From Luteimonas vadosa (lineage in GTDB: Bacteria; Pseudomonadota; Gammaproteobacteria; Xanthomonadales; Xanthomonadaceae): 64,000 nt of DNA. The position numbers were made by a program, and so were the translations under genes. The stretch covers positions 1,054,001 to 1,118,000 of the forward strand of contig NZ_BAABJY010000002.1 in the NCBI RefSeq assembly GCF_039543545.1. Reading direction: 5' to 3'. The notes beneath the pieces were generated by a model. That model saw nothing but the letters and a program-made list of their open reading frames with translations. It did not search any database and had not been told where the DNA came from. This document shows positions 51,878-61,435 of the stretch, in pieces. How positions within the stretch are numbered: the stretch's first letter is position 1; each line of letters starts with the position of its first letter.

Positions 51878-53701
51878 ATGCAACGCCCCCGCTACGCCCC
51901 CAACAGCCTCGCCGTCGCGCTGCTTCTGGCCCTGTCGCTGCCCGCGTGCCAAAGCACGGTATCGGACACGCAGGACAGGCCATCCGATTCCACCAGCCAG
52001 GCACGCACGGAACCCCACGAAAGCTCGCGTGGACGGGACGCCGCGTTGGTCGAACGGTCGGCCGACGCCGAACACCGCGAAAGCGAAAGCCTCGCGCGGC
52101 CGCCAGCAGGGCGGCAGACCAACCCCGCACCCGCAGAAGCCAAGGTCGCACTCGACCAGGTCATGGCGACCGGCGCGCGACTGCAGCGTGCGGGCAACGT
52201 CGCACCCGCCCCGGTGGCCATCGCGCCCCCTCCCCCGCCCTATTACACCCAGCCGGCGAACACCGAACGTTATGCCGAGCGCGAGGACAACCCGGTCCAG
52301 CGCGCCAGCGAGCAACCGGTCTCCACCTTTTCGATCGACGTCGACACCGGCAGCTACAGCAATGTGCGCCGCATGCTGCGCCAGGGCATTCGCCCGCCGG
52401 CGGACGCCGTGCGCGCCGAGGAGTTCATCAACTACTTCGACTACGGCCACCCCGCGCCGACATCCTTGGCGACCCCGTTCCGGGTCACCACCGAACTCGC
52501 GCCCGCGCCGTGGAACGGCAAGCGCCAGTTGCTGATGATCGGCATCATGGGCTACGACGTGCCCAAGGCCGAGTTGCCGCCGGCCAACCTGGTGTTCCTG
52601 ATCGACACCTCCGGCTCGATGAACGCTCCCGACAAGCTGCCGCTGCTGAAGCAGTCCTTCGCGGCGCTCGCTTCGCAACTGCGCGCGCAGGACCGGGTGT
52701 CGATCGTGGTGTACGCCGGCTCCGCCGGACTGGTGCTGCCGCCGACGCCGGGAGACCGGCGCGACGAGATCCTGGGGGCGCTTGACCGCCTCCAGGCTGG
52801 GGGCAGCACCCACGGCGGGGCCGGCATCCAGCTGGCCTACGAGATGGGCAGGCGCGCCTTCGTCGACAAGGGCGTCAACCGCGTCATCCTCGCCACCGAT
52901 GGCGACTTCAACGTCGGCACCATCGACGGAGGCGCGCTGGAGACCCTGGTCGCCGACCAGCGCAAGTCGGGCATTGCGCTGACCACGCTGGGATTCGGCC
53001 AGGGCAACTACAACGACGCCTTGGCGGAACGGCTCGCGGACGTCGGCGACGGCACCCATGCCTACATCGATACGCTGGACGAGGCACGCAAGGTGCTGGT
53101 CGAGGAAATGCAATCGACCCTGCTGACCATCGCCCGCGACGTCAAGATCCAGGTCGAGTTCAATCCAGCGCTGGTGGCCGAGTACCGGCTCATCGGCTAC
53201 GAGAACCGCCTGCTCCGGCAGGAGGACTTCGCCAACGACAAGGTCGATGCCGGCGACATCGGCGCCGGTCACGAGGTCACGGCGCTGTATGAGATCACCC
53301 TCGTGGGCTCCGGCGTCGAACGCCTGCCCGCTTTGCGCTACGGCGGACGCAAGCCCGGGGCCTCGCGCCAGCGCGCGACGGAGCTGGCGCACCTGCGGCT
53401 GCGCTACAAGCGTCCCGGCGACGCCGCCAGCCGGCTGATCGAAACCCCGGTCCTGCGCGACGCATTGCAGGCCGAACCCGGCGACGCGCTTCGTTTCGCG
53501 GCGACGGTCGCGGCCTATGCCGACGCGCTGCGTGGCGGGACTAACCTGGAAGGCTGGGACTGGCAGGCCATCGCACGCAGCGCCGAGCGGTCACGCGGCC
53601 GTGATCGCTGGGGGTTGCGCGGCGAGTTCCTCGAACTCGTCCACGCGGCCCGCGCACTGAGCGACGGCACCGACACTCGGGTCGGCGTGGTCGCCGACTA
53701 G
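51878..53701 (+). CDS. von Willebrand factor A domain lipoprotein (YfbK family)
   Basis: 607 residues. Signal peptide with lipobox LPAC (Cys near 24), so membrane-anchored. After a disordered, charged linker (about 25-130) come the YfbK N-terminal region (VSTFSIDVDTGSYSNVRRMLRQG, EEFINYFDYGHPAP), a vWA domain with the metal site DTSGSMN (about 243) and ATDGDFNVG, and a C-terminal DUF3520 region. Probably a periplasmic protein-binding factor. Its stop overlaps the stop of the convergent GGDEF/EAL gene (CTAG). Confidence 0.9.
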   Translation: MQRPRYAPNSLAVALLLALSLPACQSTVSDTQDRPSDSTSQARTEPHESSRGRDAALVERSADAEHRESESLARPPAGRQTNPAPAEAKVALDQVMATGARLQRAGNVAPAPVAIAPPPPPYYTQPANTERYAEREDNPVQRASEQPVSTFSIDVDTGSYSNVRRMLRQGIRPPADAVRAEEFINYFDYGHPAPTSLATPFRVTTELAPAPWNGKRQLLMIGIMGYDVPKAELPPANLVFLIDTSGSMNAPDKLPLLKQSFAALASQLRAQDRVSIVVYAGSAGLVLPPTPGDRRDEILGALDRLQAGGSTHGGAGIQLAYEMGRRAFVDKGVNRVILATDGDFNVGTIDGGALETLVADQRKSGIALTTLGFGQGNYNDALAERLADVGDGTHAYIDTLDEARKVLVEEMQSTLLTIARDVKIQVEFNPALVAEYRLIGYENRLLRQEDFANDKVDAGDIGAGHEVTALYEITLVGSGVERLPALRYGGRKPGASRQRATELAHLRLRYKRPGDAASRLIETPVLRDALQAEPGDALRFAATVAAYADALRGGTNLEGWDWQAIARSAERSRGRDRWGLRGEFLELVHAARALSDGTDTRVGVVAD

Positions 53702-56622
53702 GCCGGTGCAGGTTTGCCCGGTGCCGCTGGCTCGGGCACCGGGCGGCCATACAGGTACCCCTGCCCGTACGCACACCCGAGCTCCAGAAGGATTTCCCGC
53801 TGGCGGGCGGTCTCGATGCCCTCCCCGATCGCGTCGATGCCGAGCGTTCCCGCCAGCGCGAGGATGGCGCGTACCAGGGCGAGGCTTTCGGCATGCATCT
53901 CCCCGTCCAGGCCGCTGACGAAGCTGCGGTCGATCTTGAGCGCATGGATGGGGAAGCGATGCAGGTAGGACAACGCCGAGAATCCGGTGCCGAAGTCGTC
54001 GAGCAGGACCAGCACGCCGTGCTCGCGCAGGATGTTGAACAGCCGCAGCGCGCGCGGCGCATCGTCGAGCAGGGCCACCTCCGTGATCTCGATCCTCAGC
54101 CGCCGTGGATCCGCACCGGCATCGTCCAGCATCCGCAGCAGGCGCTCGGCAAAGTCGTCCGAGCGCAGGTGGCGCGGCGAGACGTTGATCGAGACGTAGC
54201 CCTCCCCGTGCCGCGCCATCCAGCCGCAAACCCGGCTGTAGAGGAGCCAGTCGACCTGTTCGATGAGACCGCTGTCCTCGCCGACGCCGATGAATTCCCC
54301 CGGCGCGAGCACGCCGCGTGACTCGTGGTTCCAACGCAGCAAGGCCTCGTGCCCGACCACGGAGCCGTCCTGGAGCCGCACGATGGGCTGGAACGCCGGC
54401 TCGAAGGCGTCCTTGAGGATTGCGCGGCGCAGGTCCGCCTCCAGGTCGAGCAGGCGCGTGGCTTCCGCGCGCATCCGGTCGTCGAAGAGCTCGCTGCGGT
54501 CGCGCCCCCGCGCCTTGGCGCGGTACATGGCCGCATCGGCGTCGCGGAGCATGTCCTGCCCGCGACGATACTGCGGTTGCCAGACCGCGATGCCGATGCT
54601 TGCCGATGGAAACAGCTCCCGCCCGGCGATCCACATCGGCTCGCCGAGCGCAGCCAGGATCCCGGACGCCATGCCGGTGATGGCCTCCGCGTCGACGGGG
54701 TCCTCGAGCAGGATGGCGAACTCGTCGCCTCCCAGCCGGGCGACCATGTCCTTTGCGTCCAGCAGCGCGCCGATCCGGCGCCCGGTCTCCACCAGCATCC
54801 GGTCGCCTGCGGCATGCCCCACGCTGTCGTTGACCAGCTTGAAGCGATCCAGGTCCAGGAACAGCACCGCGAACGGCTGGCGCCCGCCGCCTTGCATGGC
54901 GGCGATCGCGCCATCCAGGCGCTCCAGCAGCTGGATCCGGTTGGGCAGGCCGGTGAGGTGGTCGTGCCGGGCTTGGTGGGTCAACTGTTCTTCGGCATGG
55001 AGCCGCTCGCCGATCTGCGCGCGCAGCTCCTGGTTCGCCTCCTCGAGTTCCCGCGTCCGCGACTCCACCCGGGATTCGAGTTCGGCGTGCGCGGCCTTGA
55101 GCGACTCCTGCGCCCGTTTGCGGGCAAGGGCATTGTCAATGTGGTACGCGACGAAAGTGAGCAGGTCCTGGTCACGCAGGGTGAACACGATCTCCTCGCT
55201 GTAGCTTTGCACGGCGAGCACGCCGATCGCCGCCCCGTCCCGGGACAGCGGCACGCCCAGCCAGGAGTGGGCCTGTGCGCCCTGGCTCAGGACTTTTCCC
55301 TCGGCGTGGAGCCTTGCAATGGTCTCGCGATCGGCACGCAACGCTTCCGCCGAATTGATGACGTATTCGCTCAAACCCTTGCCCATCGGACGGGGCTCGC
55401 GGACCTTGTCGTGCTCGTCCACCGAGTAGCTGAACTCCAGGTGGCCGCCGTCTGCCGAGACCATCGCGATGTAGAAGTTGCGGGCATACAGCAACTCGCC
55501 GACCACGGCATGCACGTCGGCGCAGAACTGTTCGATGCTGCCCGCGGCCACCGACAATTCACTGATCCGGTAGAGCGCCCTTTGCAGCTGCTCCGCGCGC
55601 TGGCGCTCGATGATCTCGGCCTGCATCACCGTGTTCGCCTGCTGCAGTTCCCGCGTGCGCTCGTCGACCCTGCGCTCGAGCAGGAGCTTCGCCTGTTTCC
55701 GATCCAGCGCGGTGAGGATGTGCTGGGCCACGTACTCCAGCAGCGCGCGGTCCTCCTCGCTGTAACGCCCGGCCTGGTCGTAGCTCTGCACCACGATGCC
55801 ACCGCTGACCTGGTCGTCGCGGCGCATCGGGACGCCCAACCAGTCGGCCGCGTCCGGGCCATGCGAGTCATCGCGCTCGACGCCCAGTGCGGCGCGCACC
55901 TCCGAAGACGGGCCGAGCAGGGGTCGGCCGTGCCTGAGCATCGCCACGGTCAGGCTGTTGGGCAGTTCGGAAACCGGGATCTCGTGCTCGGGTTCGGCCA
56001 CCCAGGGATCAAGCTGGTCCACGAAGTACAGGAACCGGATCGTCTGCCGGCTTTCATCGAACAGCACGATGTAGAAGTTCTCCGATGGCATCAGGGTCCC
56101 GACCACGGCATGGATGCGGGCCAGGACCTCGTCCATCTCAAGGTTGGAACCGGCCAGGTCGGCGATCTCATACAAGGCCTGCTGCAGGCGCTCCGACTTG
56201 CGCAGCGATTCGATCCGGGCCTCCGCCAAGGCCGCCGCCAGGCTCGCATCGACAGCTCGCCGCGCCAGCGCCAACCATGCCTGTTCCGACGACGGGGTCA
56301 ACGATTCGGGCAGCCTGGCCACGATCGCCATCCTCGCGTCGTCATCCTCCCAGGCATGGTCGATGCAGTCTTCGCCGGGAGGATGGGCGGCATCGAGGAC
56401 ACGGGAGCGCGCCTGTTCCAGGAGCGCCTCCGGGGTATCCAGCAGCGCGGACGAGCCGCTGCCGAGCCTCCGATCGCTCCAGCACACGGCCACCCGGGAT
56501 CCCGTCGGCAAGCTCTCAGCCAGCGTGGCGGCCACTTCGGCCAGATCCGCGCAGGCGGATCCCTTACGCGTGGCCGCCCCTACCCGTTCCACCCCCTTCG
56601 CAGCGGTCCGTCCCCCATTCAT
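53698..56622 (-). CDS. GAF-GAF-GGDEF-EAL c-di-GMP turnover protein
   Basis: 974 residues, apparently cytoplasmic. N-terminal region 1-145, two GAF-like sensor domains (about 150-310 and 345-505, each with an NFYIxxxD/S-type core and W-LGVP), a coiled coil (about 505-555), GGDEF with intact RLGGDEFA and DLDRFKLVND (about 560-720), and EAL with GHEALLRW, LRIEITE, LLDDFGTGFS and LKIDRSFV (about 735-965). Both catalytic signatures look intact, unlike fimX in the same window. Confidence 0.92.
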   Translation of the reverse strand: MNGGRTAAKGVERVGAATRKGSACADLAEVAATLAESLPTGSRVAVCWSDRRLGSGSSALLDTPEALLEQARSRVLDAAHPPGEDCIDHAWEDDDARMAIVARLPESLTPSSEQAWLALARRAVDASLAAALAEARIESLRKSERLQQALYEIADLAGSNLEMDEVLARIHAVVGTLMPSENFYIVLFDESRQTIRFLYFVDQLDPWVAEPEHEIPVSELPNSLTVAMLRHGRPLLGPSSEVRAALGVERDDSHGPDAADWLGVPMRRDDQVSGGIVVQSYDQAGRYSEEDRALLEYVAQHILTALDRKQAKLLLERRVDERTRELQQANTVMQAEIIERQRAEQLQRALYRISELSVAAGSIEQFCADVHAVVGELLYARNFYIAMVSADGGHLEFSYSVDEHDKVREPRPMGKGLSEYVINSAEALRADRETIARLHAEGKVLSQGAQAHSWLGVPLSRDGAAIGVLAVQSYSEEIVFTLRDQDLLTFVAYHIDNALARKRAQESLKAAHAELESRVESRTRELEEANQELRAQIGERLHAEEQLTHQARHDHLTGLPNRIQLLERLDGAIAAMQGGGRQPFAVLFLDLDRFKLVNDSVGHAAGDRMLVETGRRIGALLDAKDMVARLGGDEFAILLEDPVDAEAITGMASGILAALGEPMWIAGRELFPSASIGIAVWQPQYRRGQDMLRDADAAMYRAKARGRDRSELFDDRMRAEATRLLDLEADLRRAILKDAFEPAFQPIVRLQDGSVVGHEALLRWNHESRGVLAPGEFIGVGEDSGLIEQVDWLLYSRVCGWMARHGEGYVSINVSPRHLRSDDFAERLLRMLDDAGADPRRLRIEITEVALLDDAPRALRLFNILREHGVLVLLDDFGTGFSALSYLHRFPIHALKIDRSFVSGLDGEMHAESLALVRAILALAGTLGIDAIGEGIETARQREILLELGCAYGQGYLYGRPVPEPAAPGKPAPA

Positions 56623-56784
56623 GCGTCAAGCATAACGGTCCGCTGCCGGACAAACGGCCAACCCCGTCCCGGTTCCCGGCACGTTTCGGGTGCCATGGAT
56701 CCGATTCCCGCAAGCCACGCCTCGTCGGCAGCCCCGGAGCGAGAGGCCTTTGCGCCGCCCCCGGCAGCGCTTAACCTGCAAGCG

Positions 56785-57354
56785 ATGGACAGCCCCGCCG
56801 CCAATGACAGCGCGCCTGCCAGCGACGAGGCCCTGATGCTGTCCTATGGCCGGGGGGACGCCTCCGCGTTCGAAATCCTCTACGGCCGCCATCGCGTCCG
56901 CCTCTACCGCTTCCTGTTGCGGCAGCTGCGCGATGGCGCGCTCGCGGACGAGATGTTCCAGGAGATCTGGCAGCGCGTGATCTCGGCGCGCGAAGGCTGG
57001 CGGCCCGAGGCGCTGTTCACCACGTGGCTGTTCCGGATCGCCCACAACCGCCTTGCCGATCATTGGCGGGCGCAGCAGCACCGTCCGCCCGCACCCGCCG
57101 ATGCGGAGCTGCGCAGCGAACGTGTACCCGATCCCGACACGCCGGAGCGTAACCTGTCGGAATTCGAGCGGCGCCGGCGCTTGCAATGCGCCCTGGACGA
57201 ATTGCCGACGGAACAACGCGAAGTCATCCTGCTGCGGCTCGAGCAGGAACTGACCCTGGAGGAGATCGGCGAAGTGACGGGCGTCGGCCGCGAAACGGTG
57301 AAATCCCGGCTGCGCTACGCCATGGAGAAACTGCGCAAGAGACTGGACGAATGA
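56785..57354 (+). CDS. ECF-type RNA polymerase sigma factor
   Basis: 189 residues. Region 2 (about 15-90) contains AFEILYGRHRVRLYRFLLRQLRDGALADEMFQEIWQRV and WLFRIAHNRLADHWR; region 4 (about 130-185) contains LDELPTEQREVILLRLEQELTLEEIGEVTGVGRETVKSRLRYAMEKLRK. Region 3 is absent, as in ECF factors. An upstream ATG at 56695 in the same frame would add 30 residues of low complexity. The stop overlaps the next ATG, so the following membrane protein is its likely regulator. Confidence 0.9.
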   Translation: MDSPAANDSAPASDEALMLSYGRGDASAFEILYGRHRVRLYRFLLRQLRDGALADEMFQEIWQRVISAREGWRPEALFTTWLFRIAHNRLADHWRAQQHRPPAPADAELRSERVPDPDTPERNLSEFERRRRLQCALDELPTEQREVILLRLEQELTLEEIGEVTGVGRETVKSRLRYAMEKLRKRLDE

Positions 57355-58328
57355 ACGACCGCGAACCCCTGGCCCCCGAAGAGCGTGCGCTGCAGCGGCA
57401 GCTTTCGCGCCTGGGTGCGGGCGCGGAGCCGTCGGCGGCGCTCGACGCGCGCATCCTCGCGGCGGCGGGGGCCAAGCCGGCGCCTGGATCCCGGCACGCC
57501 CACGGCCGGGGCGTGGGCCGCCGTCCGAAGCGCTGGCCGGTTGGCGGCGGCCTGGCCGCTTCGCTGGTGCTGGCCGCCGGCGTGGCCTGGCAGCTGCGGC
57601 CCCTTCCGGACACCGAAGTCCAGTATTCGGAGGCCCCAGCGGCCGTCGCCATGCCGGTTCCCCCGCAGCGGGAGGGGGATTCCGCCGTCGTCGCGCAGGA
57701 CGCCAGCGAGGCAATCTCCGAAAGCGCTGGCGATCCTGCGCCGCCTGTCGAGCCTCGGCCCGCGCCTGCAATGGAGATCGCGCCGCGCCGTGCCGAACCC
57801 GACGACGAGGATGTGGCGACGGACGCCGCACGACGCGCGGACGCAGCCGCGTCGCAGGCAGCGCGCCCCGCTCCGCCGCCGCCGCCCCCACCTCCGGCAC
57901 CGGCAGCCCCTTCAGCCTTTCCGTCGACCGCCCCCGTGTCGCCCGCGCCGGACCCACGAACGACCGGCGCGGCCGGAAACCTCGCAGGGGGCGAGCCAGC
58001 CGCCCGCGCGGGCGAGGCCGCTGCGGCCCGCGAAGACGCCATGGAGGGCAAGACCCTACCCGGCAAGCAATCCACGGAGCTCGAACGCATCGAGACCACC
58101 GGCTCGCGCGTTCGCCAGGGTCCGGTGGTCGAGGAGCCCGATGCGATCTTCGACGAAGCCCCGCCGGCGTCGGTCGACTCGCCCACGGTGCGCGCGGCGT
58201 GGCTGGCGCGGATCCGCGAACTAAGGGCCGACGGCGAAATCGAAGCAGCCCGGGAAAGCCTCCGCGAGTTCCATCGCCGGTACCCGCGGGTCGAGGTGCC
58301 GGCCGACCTGCGGCCACTGCTTGACTGA
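57351..58328 (+). CDS. Membrane protein, probable anti-sigma partner
   Basis: 325 residues, coupled by ATGA to the ECF sigma gene. A short cytoplasmic N-terminus (ALQRQLSRLGAGAEPSAALDARILAAAG) precedes one membrane helix (about 62-78), then a long periplasmic Pro/Ala-rich disordered region with an eight-proline run (about 175-190), and a conserved-looking C-terminal helical patch (WLARIRELRADGEIEAARESLREFHRRYP). No zinc anti-sigma motif is seen, so the role rests on position and topology. A conserved C-terminal patch of this kind is typical of xanthomonad homologues beside ECF genes. Confidence 0.7.
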   Translation: MNDREPLAPEERALQRQLSRLGAGAEPSAALDARILAAAGAKPAPGSRHAHGRGVGRRPKRWPVGGGLAASLVLAAGVAWQLRPLPDTEVQYSEAPAAVAMPVPPQREGDSAVVAQDASEAISESAGDPAPPVEPRPAPAMEIAPRRAEPDDEDVATDAARRADAAASQAARPAPPPPPPPPAPAAPSAFPSTAPVSPAPDPRTTGAAGNLAGGEPAARAGEAAAAREDAMEGKTLPGKQSTELERIETTGSRVRQGPVVEEPDAIFDEAPPASVDSPTVRAAWLARIRELRADGEIEAARESLREFHRRYPRVEVPADLRPLLD

Positions 58329-58391
58329 TCCCGCCACCCATCCAGACCCAACTCCCCGCGACCAGGCGGGACATGATCAGGAACACGACGC

Positions 58392-58991
58392 ATTCCCAAT
58401 CCACCACCAGACACCCTTGCCGGTCGCAGTACCCACGTACTAGAGGTCAAGCGAAGCCGCTTCCTGGCGGTCGCCGGCCCGGCGGACTCGCCGCACTCGG
58501 CCCTCGCCTTGCTTGCCGAGGTCGCCGACCCGACGGCCAACCACAACTGCTGGGCCTATCGCATCGGCGACGACTATCGCTCCAGCGACGACGGCGAACC
58601 GTCGGGCACCGCAGGGCGACCCATCCTCGCGGCGATCGACGGCCAGGGACTGGATCGGGTGCTGGTGGTGGTCACGCGCTGGTTCGGCGGCATCAAGCTG
58701 GGGGCGGGCGGCCTGGTGCGCGCGTACGGCGGTGCCGCCGCCGAGTGCCTGCGCACCGCGCCAAGGCGACCGATCGTGCGCTACGTGCGCGTGCGGATCG
58801 CATGCGACTTTCCTGACAGCACCGAGGTGCACGACGCCCTGGCGCAATGCCGTGGCGTCAAGACCAGCGAACGTTTCGACGCCACCGGTGCCATCCTCGG
58901 CGCCCGCGTGCCGGAAGGCAGCGTCCCAGCCTTGAAAAACCGCCTCCGCGACGCCACCCGTGGTCGTGTCCGCATCGACGACCAGGACTGA
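58392..58991 (+). CDS. yigZ: IMPACT/YigZ family protein with probable ATT start
   Basis: About 199 residues. The UPF0029 N-terminal core is clear: VKRSRFLAVAG, NHNCWAYRIGDDYRSSDDGEPSGTAGRPIL, VLVVVTRWFGGIKLGAGGLVRAYGGAA. The C-terminal part is the DUF1949 domain. The frame is open from 58377 but contains no ATG, GTG or TTG before 58509, which would cut off KRSRFLA. The ATT at 58392 fits the expected N-terminus (IPNPPPDTLAGRSTHVLEVKRS) and is preceded by AGGA nine bases upstream. ATT is a rare but real start (infC). A sequencing frameshift near 58380 joining the ATG at 58373 is the alternative. Confidence 0.8.
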   Translation: MPNPPPDTLAGRSTHVLEVKRSRFLAVAGPADSPHSALALLAEVADPTANHNCWAYRIGDDYRSSDDGEPSGTAGRPILAAIDGQGLDRVLVVVTRWFGGIKLGAGGLVRAYGGAAAECLRTAPRRPIVRYVRVRIACDFPDSTEVHDALAQCRGVKTSERFDATGAILGARVPEGSVPALKNRLRDATRGRVRIDDQD

Positions 58992-60778
58992 TGGCCGACC
59001 TCCCCAAGCACGGCTCCGGCAACGGCGCCGATCCGGACACCGCGCGGCCGCGCCTTGGCGCACTGCGCATGCTGTGGCCCTTCGTCATGCGGCACAAGCC
59101 GCTGTTCGGCGCCTGGCTGCTGGCATTGGCGGCATCGTCGACGGCGACGCTCAGCCTGCCCGTGGCGGTCCGCAAGATGATCGACCAGGGCTTCGGCAGC
59201 GGAGGCAACATCGATGCCGCCTTCGCACTCCTGTTCGCCGTCGCGCTGGTGCTGGCCTTTGCCACCGCCGCACGGTTCTTCTTCGTATCGCTGCTCGGCG
59301 AGCGCGTGGTCGCGGACCTGCGCAATCGGCTGTACGCGCACCTGGTCGGCCTCGACCAGGCATTCTTCGAGCGGACCCGCAGCGGCGAGCTGGTCTCGCG
59401 CCTGACCGCCGACACCGAGCTGCTGCGAAGCGTTGTCGGTTCGAGCATGTCGGTGGCGTTGCGCAGCATCGTGATGGTACTGGGCAGCGTGGCGATGATG
59501 GTGGTGACCAGCCCGCGCCTGGCGGCCTACACGCTGGTCGGCATCCCGCTCTTCGTGCTGCCCTTGGTACTGGGCGGGCGCCGGGTCGGCCGGATCTCGC
59601 GGCAGAGCCAGGACCGGGTCGCCGACGCGAACGCCTTGGCCAGCGAATCGCTCGGCGCGATCCGTACCGTGCAGGCGCACGCACGCGAACCTTGGGAGCG
59701 CCAGCGATTCGCCGAGGCGGTCGCGCGCTCGGTGGCGGCCGCGCGTCGACGCATCGCCATGCAATCTCTGGTGACGGCGGTCGCGATCTCGGTGGTCTTC
59801 GGCGCCATCACCCTGGTGCTCTGGTCGGGTGCGCACGACGTGGTCCAGGGCGACCTGACGCCGGGGACGCTCGGCCAGTTCGTGCTGTACGCCTTGTTCG
59901 GCGGCGGTTCGGTCGGGGCGCTGGCGGAAGTCTGGAACGAACTGCAGCGCGCCGCCGGCGGCATGGGCCGGATCAGCGAACTGCTGGACGAGCGCGCCGG
60001 CATCGTCGCCCCCTCCTCCCCGGCGACGCTGCCCGTGCCGCTGCGCGGGCGGATCGAACTCAGGGACGTGGGTTTCCACTACCCATCGCGTCCCGACGCG
60101 CCCGCGCTGCGGGACTTCTCGCTGCGGGTCGAACCCGGCGAAACCGTCGCCCTGGTCGGGCCATCCGGCGCCGGCAAGAGCACGGTGTTCGCGTTGCTGC
60201 TGCGTTTCCATGACCCGCAAACCGGCTGCGTCCGGCTTGACGGCATGGACATCCGTGAACTGGATCCGCCTGCCCTGCGCGAGCACATCGCCCTGGTGCC
60301 GCAGCAACCTGCGATCTTCGCCGCCAGCGCGCACGACAACATCCGCTACGGCCGGCTGGAGGCCGGCGTCCCGGAGATCGAGGCGGCGGCGCGATCCGCC
60401 GAAGCCCACGAATTCATTGCCGCGCTGCCGCAAGGCTACGACGAACAGCTCGGTGAGCGCGGCGCGCGGCTGTCCGGTGGCCAGCAACAACGCATCGCGA
60501 TCGCGCGTGCCCTGCTCAAGGATGCACCGATCCTGCTGCTGGACGAGGCGACGTCGGCACTCGACGCCCAAAGCGAGCGCGCCGTGCAGCAGGCGCTGGA
60601 ACGGTTGATGGCCGGCCGTACGACCGTGGTCATCGCCCATCGGCTGGCCACGGTGCTCAAGGCAGACCGCATCGTGGTGATGGACGGCGGCCGCATCGTC
60701 GCCGAAGGCAGCCACGACGAGTTGCTGGCACAGGACGGCCTGTATGCCGAACTGGCCAGGCTGCAGTTCCTCGACTGA
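58991..60778 (+). CDS. ABC exporter (MsbA/LmrA-like half transporter)
   Basis: 595 residues: transmembrane domain (about 25-320, six helices, with VVADLRNRLYAHLVGLDQAFFERTRSGELVSRLTADTELL) and ATPase domain (about 345-595) with Walker A GPSGAGKST (about 389), Q-loop VPQQPAIFAAS, signature LSGGQQQRIAIARAL (about 493), Walker B ILLLDEATSALD and switch His in IAHRLATV. Substrate not identified; lipid or peptide export is typical. Its ATG overlaps the YigZ stop (TGATG). Confidence 0.92.
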   Translation: MADLPKHGSGNGADPDTARPRLGALRMLWPFVMRHKPLFGAWLLALAASSTATLSLPVAVRKMIDQGFGSGGNIDAAFALLFAVALVLAFATAARFFFVSLLGERVVADLRNRLYAHLVGLDQAFFERTRSGELVSRLTADTELLRSVVGSSMSVALRSIVMVLGSVAMMVVTSPRLAAYTLVGIPLFVLPLVLGGRRVGRISRQSQDRVADANALASESLGAIRTVQAHAREPWERQRFAEAVARSVAAARRRIAMQSLVTAVAISVVFGAITLVLWSGAHDVVQGDLTPGTLGQFVLYALFGGGSVGALAEVWNELQRAAGGMGRISELLDERAGIVAPSSPATLPVPLRGRIELRDVGFHYPSRPDAPALRDFSLRVEPGETVALVGPSGAGKSTVFALLLRFHDPQTGCVRLDGMDIRELDPPALREHIALVPQQPAIFAASAHDNIRYGRLEAGVPEIEAAARSAEAHEFIAALPQGYDEQLGERGARLSGGQQQRIAIARALLKDAPILLLDEATSALDAQSERAVQQALERLMAGRTTVVIAHRLATVLKADRIVVMDGGRIVAEGSHDELLAQDGLYAELARLQFLD

Positions 60779-60862
60779 CGGCACCGTCCACGCGCCCTGG
60801 CCGCCCACCGCCACGGGCGACGTTTCCCACGGCATCGCCGATCATGCGCCGCGGAGGACCGC

Positions 60863-61417
60863 ATGCCCACGACAGAACCGGGACGCAGCACGCAGTTGGG
60901 AGGCGCCTTTGCCCTCGCCATTGTCCTCGCCATCGTCGGCACCCTCGTCTTCGGCTCGCCGCCCGCAGCCGCCATCGAACTCCCCAACCTCGACCAGTTC
61001 GCCGCCCTGCATGGCCGCTATGCACCGGACGGCGACTGCAGCGGCCACCCCCGCATTACGGTCGACGGCAATGGGCTCGGCATCGAGAACGGCGACTCCC
61101 GCTACCGCATGGGGCGCTTCGAGCACGCCGCCAACCATGGCGGCGTGGATTACGCGGGCATGAGCGTCTGGCTGATGCCCTTGCAGGGCAGCGAACGGCC
61201 CCTGCTGCTGACGTTCAACAGCAAGGAGCAACCCGGCGTGCTGGCCATCGAGCCTTACGAACGCGGCTGGGACGGCGGTCGGCCGCTGAGCGCGCGACAC
61301 CAGCGGTTGGTCGATGCATCGCCCTATCGGCTTTGCGGGCACGCGCAGGACGCCGAAGCCAACGGGCAGGATCCGGATGAAAAAGACCCCGCCGGAGCGG
61401 GGTCTGAAGGAATCTAG
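60863..61417 (+). CDS. Secreted hypothetical protein
   Basis: 184 residues. Signal/anchor helix (about 12-38, LGGAFALAIVLAIVGTLVFGSPPAAAIELP). Mature part short, with two cysteines (DCSGH and RLCGH) that may pair. A GGAGG ribosome site sits 8 bases upstream. No family recognised. The last dozen codons overlap a terminator used by the convergent cold-shock gene. Confidence 0.65.
   Translation: MPTTEPGRSTQLGGAFALAIVLAIVGTLVFGSPPAAAIELPNLDQFAALHGRYAPDGDCSGHPRITVDGNGLGIENGDSRYRMGRFEHAANHGGVDYAGMSVWLMPLQGSERPLLLTFNSKEQPGVLAIEPYERGWDGGRPLSARHQRLVDASPYRLCGHAQDAEANGQDPDEKDPAGAGSEGI
61380..61405 (-). terminator. Terminator of the cold-shock gene, inside the 3' end of the convergent gene
   Basis: AGACCCCGC (61384-61392) and GCGGGGTCT (61397-61405) pair over 9 bp with a CGGA loop and lead into T5 on the minus strand, 31 bp after the cold-shock gene stop. 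It lies within the last codons of the plus-strand gene. Confidence 0.8.
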
Positions 61418-61435
61418 TGATGCGTGTCGCGGCAG

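Noticed and set aside
54325..57354. 1009-codon plus-strand frame
   Set aside because: Antisense of the GGDEF-EAL gene up to 56622; only the sigma factor at its end is real.
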